Assembly: GCF_008693385.1 (NCBI RefSeq)
Contig: NZ_CP044065.1
Coordinates: 1,178,001 to 1,242,000, forward strand
Direction: 5' to 3'
DNA from: Cupriavidus pauculus
Lineage (GTDB): Bacteria; Pseudomonadota; Gammaproteobacteria; Burkholderiales; Burkholderiaceae
Length of the DNA stretch: 64,000 nucleotides
Position numbers and translations under genes: made by a program. Positions 37,187-45,384 of the stretch are shown piece after piece (within the stretch, counting starts at the first letter, position 1; the number at the start of each line of letters is the position of its first letter). The notes under the pieces are model-generated. The model searched no databases, had not been told where the DNA came from, and worked only from the letters and a program-made list of their open reading frames with translations.

Positions 37187-38476
37187 TTACTGGTAACCCT
37201 TCGGGAACGGGTTCGGCGGAATCAGTTCCGGCGACTCGGCCACCACCTTGAACTGCCCGTCGAGCTGGGCCAGGCCCACGCGCGTCTTGCTCCACAGGTG
37301 ATGGTTCGGATCGACCTTGACGTAGCCTTCCGGCGCGGTCTTGAGCTCGAGGCCCGGCGAGGCGGCCACGACCTTGTCCACGTCGAAGCTGCCGGCCTTC
37401 TCGACCGCCGCCTTCCACAGCCACGGGCCCAGGTAGCCGGCCTGCGTGACGTCGCCGATCACGGACTTGGCGCCGTACTTGGCCTTGAACGCCTCGACGA
37501 ACTTCTTGTTGTTGGCGTTATCGAGCGACTGGAAGTACTTCATGGCCGCGTAGAAGCCCGCGATGTTTTCGCCGCCGATGCCGAGCACTTCGTCCTCGGT
37601 CACCGAGATCGTCAGCAGGAACTGCTTGTCGGCGGTAATGCCGGCCGCCTTCAGCTGCTTGTAGAACGCCACGTTGGAGCCGCCGACGACGATCGCGTAG
37701 ATGCAGTCGGGCTTGGCCACCTTGATCTTGTTGATCAGCGAGTTGAAGTTGGTGTGGCCCAGCGGGTAGTACTCCTCGCCCACCACCTTGTTCTTCTGGA
37801 AGTTCTCGATGTGCTTGCGCGCGATCTTGTTCGACGTGCGCGGCCAGATGTAGTCCGAGCCGATCAGGAAGAAGCTCTTGGCGTTCTTCTGCTTGGCGGC
37901 CCAGTCCAGGCCCCAGATGATCTGCTGCGTGGCTTCCTGGCCCGTGTAGATGACGTTCTTCGACTGCTCGAGGCCTTCATAGAACGTCGGGTAGTAGAGC
38001 AGGCCGTTCTCTTTCTCGAACACCGGCAGCACGGCCTTGCGCGAGGCCGAGGTCCAGCAGCCGAACACGGCGGCCACGCGGTCGTTGACCAGCAGCTTCT
38101 TCGACTTTTCCGCGAAGGTCGGCCAGTCGGAGGCGCCGTCTTCCTTGATCACCTTGATCTTGCGGCCCAGCACGCCGCCGGCGGCATTGATCTGGTCGAT
38201 CGCGAGCTGCTCGGCCTGGATCGAGCCGGTCTCCGAGATCGCCATCGTGCCCGTGGCCGAGTGCAGCTGACCCACCGTCACCTCGGTATCGGTCACGGCG
38301 AGCTTGGTCGTGTTGGCGGTGGCGGTCGGGATGTTGGCACCGTGAGCCATCCCGGCCATGCCAGCCATCCCGGCGATGGGCAGGGACGCCATGCCCTGCA
38401 TCAGCCGCCGCCGCTGCAGCGAAACCGCATCGCCATCGGCGAGGGAAGGGGACCCGGTATGTTCTTTGTCACGCAT
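37187..38476 (-). CDS. urtA: Urea/short-chain amide ABC transporter binding protein UrtA
   Basis: Periplasmic receptor (429 aa). The leader contains QRRRLMQG, a possible twin-arginine motif, then a short hydrophobic stretch with a GMAGMAGMA repeat. The mature protein carries VGQLHSATGTMAISETG and VFGCWTSASRKAVLPVFEK, typical of the UrtA/FmdD group. First gene of the leftward urtABCDE-fmdA-fmdB run. Its promoter lies in the 211-nt region shared with the divergent sensor kinase. Confidence 0.95.
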   Translation of the reverse strand: MRDKEHTGSPSLADGDAVSLQRRRLMQGMASLPIAGMAGMAGMAHGANIPTATANTTKLAVTDTEVTVGQLHSATGTMAISETGSIQAEQLAIDQINAAGGVLGRKIKVIKEDGASDWPTFAEKSKKLLVNDRVAAVFGCWTSASRKAVLPVFEKENGLLYYPTFYEGLEQSKNVIYTGQEATQQIIWGLDWAAKQKNAKSFFLIGSDYIWPRTSNKIARKHIENFQKNKVVGEEYYPLGHTNFNSLINKIKVAKPDCIYAIVVGGSNVAFYKQLKAAGITADKQFLLTISVTEDEVLGIGGENIAGFYAAMKYFQSLDNANNKKFVEAFKAKYGAKSVIGDVTQAGYLGPWLWKAAVEKAGSFDVDKVVAASPGLELKTAPEGYVKVDPNHHLWSKTRVGLAQLDGQFKVVAESPELIPPNPFPKGYQ

Positions 38477-38553
38477 GATCGAACGCTCCTTGGAAGCGAG
38501 GTGTTGGATGGAACGGTGTCAGGTACTGCGGTTGTGATGGGGCGGATGATGCG

Positions 38554-38606
38554 GTGCGGCATATGCGCACGCCTATACGTCATTCAACGTACGGATGCGT
38601 ACGGTG
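38554..38606. promoter_or_regulatory. Dyad-rich operator candidates between urtA and the permease-kinase gene
   Basis: Three symmetric elements cluster here: GTGCG(G)CATATG CGCAC at 38554-38570, TACGT-N6-ACGTA at 38577-38592, and two CGTACGG copies ten bases apart starting at about 38589. The region is the only one that could control both urtA (leftward) and the kinase (rightward). Which protein binds (the downstream LuxR-type regulator or NtrC) is open. Confidence 0.4.
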
Positions 38607-38636
38607 CGACCGTGCATGGAGCGGGGGCCGCTGTCC

Positions 38637-38654
38637 AAGGCACACAACTTGCAT
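38637..38654 (+). promoter_or_regulatory. Sigma-54 promoter for the permease-kinase gene
   Basis: GGCAC-N5-TTGCA with GG at 38639-38640 and GC at 38651-38652, the exact 10-bp spacing of a -24/-12 promoter. Predicted transcription start is about 38664, 24 nt before the ATG at 38688. Sigma-54 use fits nitrogen control of a urea/amide locus. No equal match was found on the urtA side. Confidence 0.55.
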
Positions 38655-38687
38655 CACGCCCCCGTCCACTCTCTGCCCAGAGCCCAC

Positions 38688-41600
38688 ATGTCGAGCGCCA
38701 CCCAGCCCGTACAGCGCATCAGCAAGATCCGGCGCGACTACAACCGCTGGGTTGCCGACGAAACGCTCGAGGACTACGCGCTGCGGTTTGCACCAAGGTC
38801 GTTCCGCAAATGGAGCGCGTTCCGGGTCTCGAATACCGCTTTTGGTGCAGTCGCATTCCTGGCGCTGGAGGCGATCGGCGCCGCCATCACGCTGAGCTAC
38901 GGTTTCACGAACGCGATGTGGGCCATCGGCGTCGTCAGCCTGGTCATCTTCCTGACCGGCCTGCCCATCTCGTACTACGCGGCCCGCCACGGCCTCGACA
39001 TGGACCTGCTCGCGCGCGGCGCGGGCTTCGGGTACCTCGGCTCGACCATCACCTCGCTGATCTACGCCAGCTTCACGTTCATCTTCTTCGCGCTGGAAGC
39101 GGCGATCATGGCGCAGGCGTTCGAGCTCCTGTTCGGCATGCCAAGGCCGATCGGCTACCTGCTGTCCGCCATCGTGGTCATTCCGCTGGTCATGCACGGC
39201 GTGACGCTGCTGTCGCGCATCCAGGTCTGGACGCAACCGGTGTGGCTCGTGTTGCTGGTGTTGCCGTACGCGCTGATTCTCTGGCGCGAGCCGCATCTCT
39301 ATGGAGAGTTCCTGTCGCTGAACGGCCGGCTGGCCGACGGCGACGGCTTCTCGTGGCACGCGTTCGGCGCGGCGGCCACGGTGGCGGCCGCGCTGATCGC
39401 GCAGATCGGGGAGCAGGTGGACTTCCTGCGCTTCATGCCGCCGCTGACCAGGCGCAACCGCGTACGCTGGTGGAGCGCGCTGATCATGGCGGGTCCGGGC
39501 TGGATCATCCTCGGCGCGGCCAAGATGGCCGGCGGCGCGTTCCTCGCGTTCGTCGTGCTGCAGGCCGAACTGCCGCTGGCCCACGCGCTGGAGCCCACGC
39601 AGATGTATCTTGTGGGCTTTGCCCGGGCATTGGGTGCGGGCTCGCCGGTCTGGCTCGCCGTGGTGCTGACCGGCGTGTTCGTGCTGGTCTCGCAGACCAA
39701 GATCAATATCACCAACGCCTACGCGGGTTCGCTCGCGTGGTCGAACGTGTTCGCGCGCCTCACGCATAGCCATCCGGGGCGTGTGGTCTGGCTCGCGTTC
39801 AACGTGCTGATTGCCGTGATGCTGATGGCGATGGGCGTGTTCGAGGCATTGGAGCAGGTGCTAGCGCTCTATGCGCACCTGGCCGTGGCATGGGTCGGCG
39901 CGATCTGCGGCGACCTCGTCCTGAGCAAGCCGCTCGGTCTGTCGCCGCGCGATATCGAGTTCCGCCGCGCCTATCTGTTCGATATCAACCCGTCCGGCTT
40001 CGGCGCGATGATGATCGCGTCCGCGCTGTCGATGCTCGTGCATCTGGGCGCGTTCGGCGATACGCTGCGGCCCGCGTCGGTCGCGGTGGGACTCGTGCTG
40101 GCCATCGTGCTGCCGCCGCTGATCGCGTGGGCCACGCAGAGCCGCTACTTCATCGCGCGCACGCCCGTGGACTTCGGCGCGCGCCACGCGGTCATCCGCT
40201 GTGCGATCTGCCGCAATCCGTTCGAGCGCGAGGATGTGGCCGCGTGCCCCGCCTATCGCGGCCCGATCTGCTCGCTGTGCTGCACGCTCGACGCGCGCTG
40301 CGGGGACCGCTGCAAGCCCGGCGCCAGCGCGCCCGAGCAGATTGCCACCGCGCTGACGCGCGTACTGCCGGCCGGCACGCCGCCCGTCATGGCGCGGCGG
40401 CTCGGGCAGTTCTGTCTGGTGCTGCTCGGCATGGTGTTCGCGTTCGGCACGCTGCTATGGCTGCTCTATACGCAGGAGCAGCTGTCGAGCCCGCTCGTCG
40501 CCGCGTTGCCGCGCGGCGGGCTGTTCATCAAGATCGGCGCGGGGCTGATGCTGTTCTCGGCCGTGGCGGCGTGGTGGCTCGTGCTGGCCAACGAGAGCCG
40601 TTCGGTCGCGCAGGAAGAATCGGAGCGGCAGAACATGCTGCTGCAGAAGGAAATCGACGCGCACAGGCAGACCGATGCGCTGCTGCAGAGCGCCAAGGAG
40701 GTCGCGGAAAAAGCCAATCAGGCCAAGAGCCGCTTTATCACGGGCATGAGCCACGAGATGCGGGCGGGATTGAACTCGATTCTCGGCTACTCGCAGTTGT
40801 TGCTTCGGGCGCCGACGCTGCCGCCCGTGTGCCGCGAGGACGTTCGCACGATCGGGCGCGCGGGCGAGCATCTGTCGAGCCTCGTCGATGGGTTGCTCGA
40901 GTTGTCGCGGATCGAAGCAGGAAAGCTACGCCTCGAGCAGGAGGCGGTGGGGCTCGAAGGCCTGTTCGACGATCTCGTACGGATGTTTCGGCCGCTGGCC
41001 GCCGCGCGCGGGTTGGCCTTTCACTATCGGGTCAGTGGCACATTGCCCGCGCACGTGCATGGCGATTCCAAGCGGCTGCGGCAGATCGTGATCAACCTGG
41101 TCAGCAATGCCATCAAGTTCACGGAGCAGGGCGCGGTCACGCTGAGCGTGCGGCACCAGCGCGAGCTTGCGACGATTTCCGTGGAGGACACGGGGCCGGG
41201 GATCTCGGCCGAGGATCAGGCGCGCATCTTCGATCCGTTCGAGCGCGGGACGCCGCACGACGATCGGGAAGGCATCGGGCTTGGGCTGGCCATCGTGCGG
41301 TTGCTCGCGGATCTGATGGGGGGCGAGATCCGGGTACGCAGCGCGCCGGGAGAGGGCAGCGAGTTTTCGGTGCGGCTGTATCTGCCGGTGGTGTCGGCCA
41401 CCGCGCCCAAGCCGTCCGCGGTACAGCGGGTGCCGTTGCCCGACGATGCGCGCGTGCTCGTGGTCGATGACCGCGCCGCGCATCGGGCAGTATTGCGGGG
41501 CTTTCTCGGGCCGCTGGGGCTGACGGTGCACGAGGTCGGCGTCGGGGCCGAGGTCCTGCCCGCGGTACGGCGCGTGCGGCCGCATCTGGTGTTGCTCGAT

Positions 41601-42191
41601 CTGAATTTGCCCGATGCGTCGGGGTGGGACTTGTGCCGGCATCTGCGCGCGCTGCCCGACGCGCCGCGCGTGGTGATCGTTTCGGCGAATGCGCACGAGA
41701 ATACCGAGGAGGCGCGTGCCACGCATGGGTATTTTGGCTTTGTCAGCAAGCCTGTGCGGGAGGCGGAGTTGCTCGACACCGTGCGGCGGGCGTTGACCAC
41801 GGCGATCACCGTCGCCACGCAGGGCGCGAGCCCCCATCGCCCGTCCGCGCGAGCGGGCGCTCCCGCCGCGATGCCCGGCGGCGCGGCGGTGCGCGGGCCA
41901 GCGAGCGGGCGCGCTGACGAGCCGGGTAAGCCGGGCGTCGCGCGGACGGGCAGTCTCGATGCCGCGCTGGCGGCAATGCCCGACGGCACGCCGGACGCCG
42001 AGCTCGTCCGCGAGTTGCTGCAGATGGGCGCCACCGGCCGCCTGCGCGCGCTCGAAGCCCAATTGACCGAACTGGCCGAGAGTGGCGGCGCCCTCGCGGC
42101 GTGGGCATCCCGTATGCTCGCGCTCGCGCGGACCGACGGCCATGCCCTCAACGTTTCCCTAGGCGAGGCTCTCCATGCGACCCGATCCTGA
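38688..42191 (+). CDS. NCS1 permease-histidine kinase-receiver fusion (hybrid sensor kinase)
   Basis: A 1,167-aa protein. Residues about 1-470 are a full nucleobase/cation symporter-1 (cytosine/purine/hydantoin permease-like) module with about twelve helices. Residues 504-540 hold a Cys cluster (CAIC, CPAY, CSLCC, CGDRC) absent from NCS1 carriers. Two more helices follow near 575-640. The kinase has an H-box MSHEM (H689) and N, G1 and G2 boxes (NLVSNAIKF, DTGPGIS, GIGLGLAI). A receiver follows with LLDLNLPD (D971). The last 100 residues are an Ala/Pro linker and a helical segment. The start is the ATG beginning MSSATQPVQRI; upstream in-frame sequence is not family-like and overlaps a sigma-54 promoter. 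Divergent from urtA, so it probably senses urea-, amide- or nucleobase-related compounds, by inference. Confidence 0.9.
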   Translation: MSSATQPVQRISKIRRDYNRWVADETLEDYALRFAPRSFRKWSAFRVSNTAFGAVAFLALEAIGAAITLSYGFTNAMWAIGVVSLVIFLTGLPISYYAARHGLDMDLLARGAGFGYLGSTITSLIYASFTFIFFALEAAIMAQAFELLFGMPRPIGYLLSAIVVIPLVMHGVTLLSRIQVWTQPVWLVLLVLPYALILWREPHLYGEFLSLNGRLADGDGFSWHAFGAAATVAAALIAQIGEQVDFLRFMPPLTRRNRVRWWSALIMAGPGWIILGAAKMAGGAFLAFVVLQAELPLAHALEPTQMYLVGFARALGAGSPVWLAVVLTGVFVLVSQTKINITNAYAGSLAWSNVFARLTHSHPGRVVWLAFNVLIAVMLMAMGVFEALEQVLALYAHLAVAWVGAICGDLVLSKPLGLSPRDIEFRRAYLFDINPSGFGAMMIASALSMLVHLGAFGDTLRPASVAVGLVLAIVLPPLIAWATQSRYFIARTPVDFGARHAVIRCAICRNPFEREDVAACPAYRGPICSLCCTLDARCGDRCKPGASAPEQIATALTRVLPAGTPPVMARRLGQFCLVLLGMVFAFGTLLWLLYTQEQLSSPLVAALPRGGLFIKIGAGLMLFSAVAAWWLVLANESRSVAQEESERQNMLLQKEIDAHRQTDALLQSAKEVAEKANQAKSRFITGMSHEMRAGLNSILGYSQLLLRAPTLPPVCREDVRTIGRAGEHLSSLVDGLLELSRIEAGKLRLEQEAVGLEGLFDDLVRMFRPLAAARGLAFHYRVSGTLPAHVHGDSKRLRQIVINLVSNAIKFTEQGAVTLSVRHQRELATISVEDTGPGISAEDQARIFDPFERGTPHDDREGIGLGLAIVRLLADLMGGEIRVRSAPGEGSEFSVRLYLPVVSATAPKPSAVQRVPLPDDARVLVVDDRAAHRAVLRGFLGPLGLTVHEVGVGAEVLPAVRRVRPHLVLLDLNLPDASGWDLCRHLRALPDAPRVVIVSANAHENTEEARATHGYFGFVSKPVREAELLDTVRRALTTAITVATQGASPHRPSARAGAPAAMPGGAAVRGPASGRADEPGKPGVARTGSLDAALAAMPDGTPDAELVRELLQMGATGRLRALEAQLTELAESGGALAAWASRMLALARTDGHALNVSLGEALHATRS

Positions 42192-43036
42192 AACCCCGTG
42201 TCCTGGTTGTGGACGACAACGCCGACGCGCGCGGCTTCCTCACGCGCGCGCTCGGCAGCGAGGCAATGCTCGTGCATACCGCCGCGAGCGGCAATGCCGC
42301 GCTCGACGCGCTCGCGCATTTCGCGCCCGACGCCGTGCTGCTGGACGTCGATATGCCCGGCATGGACGGCTTTGCGACCTGCGAGGCCATCATGGACCGG
42401 CATGGCGACCTGGCCGTGATCTTCATGACGGGGCTCGGCGACACGGGCCATATCGTGCGGGGCTTCGAGGTGGGCGCGTGCGACTACGTGACCAAGCCCG
42501 TGGAAATCGCCGAGGTTGTGGCAAGGGTCCGCTCGCATGCGAGCAAGGCAAGACTGGCCCGCAGCGCGCGGGAGGCCGTGTTCGGCAGCACGGTGCCGAT
42601 GCTCGCGGCGGCCGGCGGGCGCATCGCGTGGGTCAACGCGAGCGCGGTGGCATTGCTGGAAGCGGTGGGCTGGCCGCCATGCAAGGCCAACGACCCGCTG
42701 CCCGCGGGGCTGGCCTCCGCGCTCGCGGAGCCGGGGGCGCCATGGCATGGCCTGCGGCTGCGGCCGCTGACCGCGGAGACGGCCGACGTGGTGGTGGTGG
42801 AACTGGCCCGCGCGGACCTGCCCACGCGCGTGACCGAGGCATCGTCCCTGACGCCGCGCGAGGCGGAAGTCATGCTGTGGGTCGCCCGCGGCAAGACCAA
42901 CCGCGACGTGGCCGAAATCCTCGGCATGAGCCCACGGACCGTGAACAAGCATCTGGAGCATGTGTACGAAAAGCTTGGCGTGGAGACGCGCACCGCGGCG
43001 GTGGCGGCCGCGCAGCGGTGCCTGCCGGTGAGCTGA
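42101..43036 (+). CDS. LuxR-type response regulator, partner of the permease-kinase; start uncertain
   Basis: Receiver domain begins RVLVVDDNADARGFLTRALG, with phospho-acceptor in LLDVDMPGMDG and Lys in TKPVEIAEV. The C-terminal LuxR HTH reads SLTPREAEVMLWVARGKTNR then MSPRTVNKHLEHVYEKLGV. The start is unclear. The only standard in-frame start is the GTG at 42101, which overlaps the kinase gene by 91 nt. The ATG at 42175, well placed and giving MRPDPET, is in a different frame. Deleting one C of the CCCC run at 42194-42197 would join it to the receiver. A sequencing error, a real frameshift or +1 slippage at that run are possible. The domain content is otherwise intact. Confidence 0.82.
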   Translation: MGIPYARARADRRPCPQRFPRRGSPCDPILKPRVLVVDDNADARGFLTRALGSEAMLVHTAASGNAALDALAHFAPDAVLLDVDMPGMDGFATCEAIMDRHGDLAVIFMTGLGDTGHIVRGFEVGACDYVTKPVEIAEVVARVRSHASKARLARSAREAVFGSTVPMLAAAGGRIAWVNASAVALLEAVGWPPCKANDPLPAGLASALAEPGAPWHGLRLRPLTAETADVVVVELARADLPTRVTEASSLTPREAEVMLWVARGKTNRDVAEILGMSPRTVNKHLEHVYEKLGVETRTAAVAAAQRCLPVS

Positions 43037-43044
43037 CGCAGCGC

Positions 43045-43284
43045 CTACGACCGCCCGGCCAGTTTCACGCCCCCCGACCCGCATCCGCAGGTCGCGCTAT
43101 GCATATGCGCGCCCCCGCCATCGAGCGATCCCGCCGTGGTGCCCGCCAGCGACGGCGCCGCGACCAGCGCGCGGGGCGACGCCGCGCCGCAGACCGGGCA
43201 GTCGCACGGTTCATCGCGTTCCGAAATGCGCCGCATGCGCGCGAAGTCGCCGCATTCGGCGCAGCGGTAGTCGTAAGTGGGCAT
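43045..43284 (-). CDS. Second FmdB-type zinc-ribbon protein
   Basis: A 79-aa protein opening MPTYDYRCAECGDFARM with CxxC pairs CAEC and CPVC, plus a His/Cys-rich tail ending TCGCGSGGVKLAGRS. It is a shorter relative of the protein at 31985, sharing its start, RRIS-type spacer, APRALVAAP-like stretch and VKLAG tail. The two copies bracket the urt-fmd-kinase locus. It ends 8 nt from the convergent response-regulator gene. Confidence 0.85.
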   Translation of the reverse strand: MPTYDYRCAECGDFARMRRISERDEPCDCPVCGAASPRALVAAPSLAGTTAGSLDGGGAHMHSATCGCGSGGVKLAGRS

Positions 43285-43400
43285 TGCGCGTCCGTCGGGG
43301 GAACAGGCCACTAGCTTAAAGCAGTCCGCCCCCGTCTTGTCGATTTCGCCATGGCAATTTCGGAAAGACACGATGAAACCGGCCATGCGCGGCAGCCTCC

Positions 43401-43406
43401 TATAAT
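43401..43406 (+). promoter_or_regulatory. -10 element immediately before the MarR gene
   Basis: A perfect TATAAT ends 7 nt before the ATG at 43414, so transcription would begin at or beside the start codon, giving a leaderless or near-leaderless mRNA. No clear -35 hexamer at 17 nt and no Shine-Dalgarno are seen. Confidence 0.45.
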
Positions 43407-43413
43407 CGCCGGC

Positions 43414-43857
43414 ATGGAGACGAACCTCGAAAAGCGCTTTGGCTTCCTCGTGGCCGATGTCGGGCGGTTGACCGGCAAGCGGTTCGACGACCTCGCGCGC
43501 TCATCGCTGGACCTCACCCGCGCGCAATGCCGCGCGCTGGCCTACCTCTCGCATTACGGGGAGGTCAATCAGGTCAGGCTGGCCGAACTGATGGAAGTGG
43601 CGCCGATCTCGGCCGGCCGCCTGCTGGACCGCATGGAAGAGGGCGACTGGATCGCCCGGCGGCCCAACCCCGCCGATCGGCGCGAACGCATGGTGCGCAT
43701 GACGGACAAGGCCGCGCAGGCGCTCGACCAGGCCCGCCGCGTCGGCGACGTGATCGCGGCCGAAGCGCTGCGCGGCTTCACCCCTCAGGAGTCGGACCAG
43801 CTGATGGCGATGCTCCAGCGGGTACGCGGCAATCTCGTCGGGATCGTGGAGAGTTGA
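43414..43857 (+). CDS. MarR family transcriptional regulator
   Basis: Winged-helix regulator (147 aa): VRLAELMEVAPISAGRLLDR recognition helix region and wing ADRRERMVRMTDKAAQ. The ATG (43414, METNLEKRFGF) is the usual start for this type. The downstream DUF3016 gene starts 52 nt later on the same strand and may share the transcript. Targets unknown. Confidence 0.9.
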   Translation: METNLEKRFGFLVADVGRLTGKRFDDLARSSLDLTRAQCRALAYLSHYGEVNQVRLAELMEVAPISAGRLLDRMEEGDWIARRPNPADRRERMVRMTDKAAQALDQARRVGDVIAAEALRGFTPQESDQLMAMLQRVRGNLVGIVES

Positions 43858-43908
43858 AAGGTGGCTGGGCTAAGATGGAAGACGCCTCGTCTGCATGAAA
43901 GGCATGCC

Positions 43909-44430
43909 ATGCCCAAGATCCTGTCCCTGACCGCCATCGCGACCATCGCAACACTGACGTTCGCGGCGGCAACCTCCGCCACGGCGGCGACCGAGAGCAG
44001 CAACCCCGGTGCGCTGACCGTCACGTTCGTCCATCCGGAAGCCTATACGGATGCGTCGCGCACCGAGAACTACGGCAGCGATCCGCACGTGCTCGACGAT
44101 ATCCGCCGGCATCTGGAAAAGCTCGCGGCCCGGCAGCTGCCGCCCGGATACACGCTCGCGATCGACGTGCTCGACGTGGATCTCGCGGGCTATATCGACT
44201 GGCGCTACGCCAGCGGCAATATCCGCGTGATCCGCGACGCCACGTGGCCACGCATGACGCTCAGCTACGTGCTGCGGCATGGCGACGACGTGGTGGCCAG
44301 CGCGAACGCCCAGCGCATCAACAGCATGAACTTCGCGTGGGGCGTGAACGTCTACGGCTACAACGATCCGCTCCGGTACGAAAAGGCCATGCTCGACGAA
44401 TGGTTCGCGCGCGCGGTGCTGGTGCGTTGA
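43909..44430 (+). CDS. Exported DUF3016-like protein
   Basis: A 173-aa protein with a signal peptide (about residues 1-26, ending ATSATAATES). The mature part starts LTVTFVHPEAYTDASR and contains a conserved tail NFAWGVNVYGYNDPLRYEKA, which I recognise as the DUF3016 pattern. No enzyme motif is visible. Function unknown; likely periplasmic or lipoprotein-independent envelope location. Confidence 0.7.
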   Translation: MPKILSLTAIATIATLTFAAATSATAATESSNPGALTVTFVHPEAYTDASRTENYGSDPHVLDDIRRHLEKLAARQLPPGYTLAIDVLDVDLAGYIDWRYASGNIRVIRDATWPRMTLSYVLRHGDDVVASANAQRINSMNFAWGVNVYGYNDPLRYEKAMLDEWFARAVLVR

Positions 44431-44442
44431 CCGTTGCCTCGA

Positions 44443-45246
44443 TCAGTCCCAGCCCGGATTCAGGCTTTCCGGGTTGGCCAGCCGCTCGCCGCGATCGAGC
44501 GTGGCGATCGCATCCATCTCCGCATCCGAGAGCTTCAGCCGCGCCGACGCAAGGTTGGCTTCGAGGTTCGCGCGTTTGGTGGACGACGGAATGACCGCAT
44601 AGCCCTGCTGCATCAGCCAGGCGAGCGCCACCTGCGCCGGCGACGCCTGATGATCGGCGGCAATGCGCTTGAGCACGATGTCGTCCATGACCTTGCCATA
44701 GGCCAGCGGCATATAGGCGGTCAGATGGATACCCTGCTCGCGCATGAACGCGGCCAGCGTACGGTTCTGCAGGAACGGATGCACCTCCACCTGATTGGTG
44801 GCGATGGCATCCTTGCCGACCACGTCGATCGCCTGTTTCAGCAGCCGGATCGGGAAGTTGGACACGCCGATCTCGCGCGTCAGGCCCGCTTCGCGCGCGG
44901 CCAACAGCGCTTCCATATATTCGGGCAGCGGCACGGCCTGCTTCGGCGACGGCCAGTGGATCAGGGTCAGATCGACCTTGTCGGTGCGCAGCTTTTCGAG
45001 GCTGGTCTCGAGGCTCGCGCGCAGGGCATCGCGGCCGAGGTTCTCGGTCCAGATCTTGGTGGTCACGTAAATGTCTTCGCGCGGCACGGCGCTCTCGGCA
45101 ATTGCCTTGCCGACTTCGGCTTCGTTGCCGTAGATCTGCGCGGTATCGATATGGCGATAGCCGACCTCGAGGCCGGTCAGGACCGAATCGATGACTTGCT
45201 GGTCCTTGAGGCGGAAAGTGCCAAGACCGAACTGGGGCATTTGCAT
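44443..45246 (-). CDS. dkgB: Aldo/keto reductase, 2,5-diketo-D-gluconate reductase B-like
   Basis: NADPH-dependent reductase (267 aa) of the AKR5 type. Catalytic residues are visible: Asp and Tyr in [16 protein letters not shown], Lys in VTTKIW and His in LIHWPSPK. The C-terminal cofactor site [14 protein letters not shown] is intact. The divergent LysR gene matches the dkgB-yafC arrangement of E. coli, supporting this subgroup. Substrates are small keto-aldehydes such as methylglyoxal or diketogluconate; the natural one is unknown. Confidence 0.9.
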   Translation of the reverse strand: MQMPQFGLGTFRLKDQQVIDSVLTGLEVGYRHIDTAQIYGNEAEVGKAIAESAVPREDIYVTTKIWTENLGRDALRASLETSLEKLRTDKVDLTLIHWPSPKQAVPLPEYMEALLAAREAGLTREIGVSNFPIRLLKQAIDVVGKDAIATNQVEVHPFLQNRTLAAFMREQGIHLTAYMPLAYGKVMDDIVLKRIAADHQASPAQVALAWLMQQGYAVIPSSTKRANLEANLASARLKLSDAEMDAIATLDRGERLANPESLNPGWD

Positions 45247-45350
45247 AAGAGGCTCCGGGAAGGAAAGGGGATAGCGGCGGAAATCACAGCGTTGCCGTCA
45301 CTGTCCTCGCAATCGTTTCGCGGAAAAAGCATGTGATTCGAATAAGATAT

Positions 45351-45365
45351 TTGACTATAATTCAA
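45351..45365. promoter_or_regulatory. LysR-type operator overlapping the LysR-gene -10 box
   Basis: The dyad TTGA-N7-TCAA (TTGACTATAATTCAA) contains a T-N11-A core. The TATAAT at 45356-45361 falls inside it, 24 nt before the LysR ATG, so binding by the regulator would repress its own promoter. It lies 105 nt from the divergent reductase start. Confidence 0.6.
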
Positions 45366-45384
45366 GAATAACGCCGCCCTCCGC

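Noticed and set aside
38477..38640. Sigma-54 promoter facing urtA
   Set aside because: No GG-N10-GC element with supporting bases was found on the minus strand.
36272..39769. A 1,165-codon plus-strand open frame opposite urtB and urtA
   Set aside because: It covers well-defined transporter genes and the divergent promoter, and its product has no recognisable pattern.
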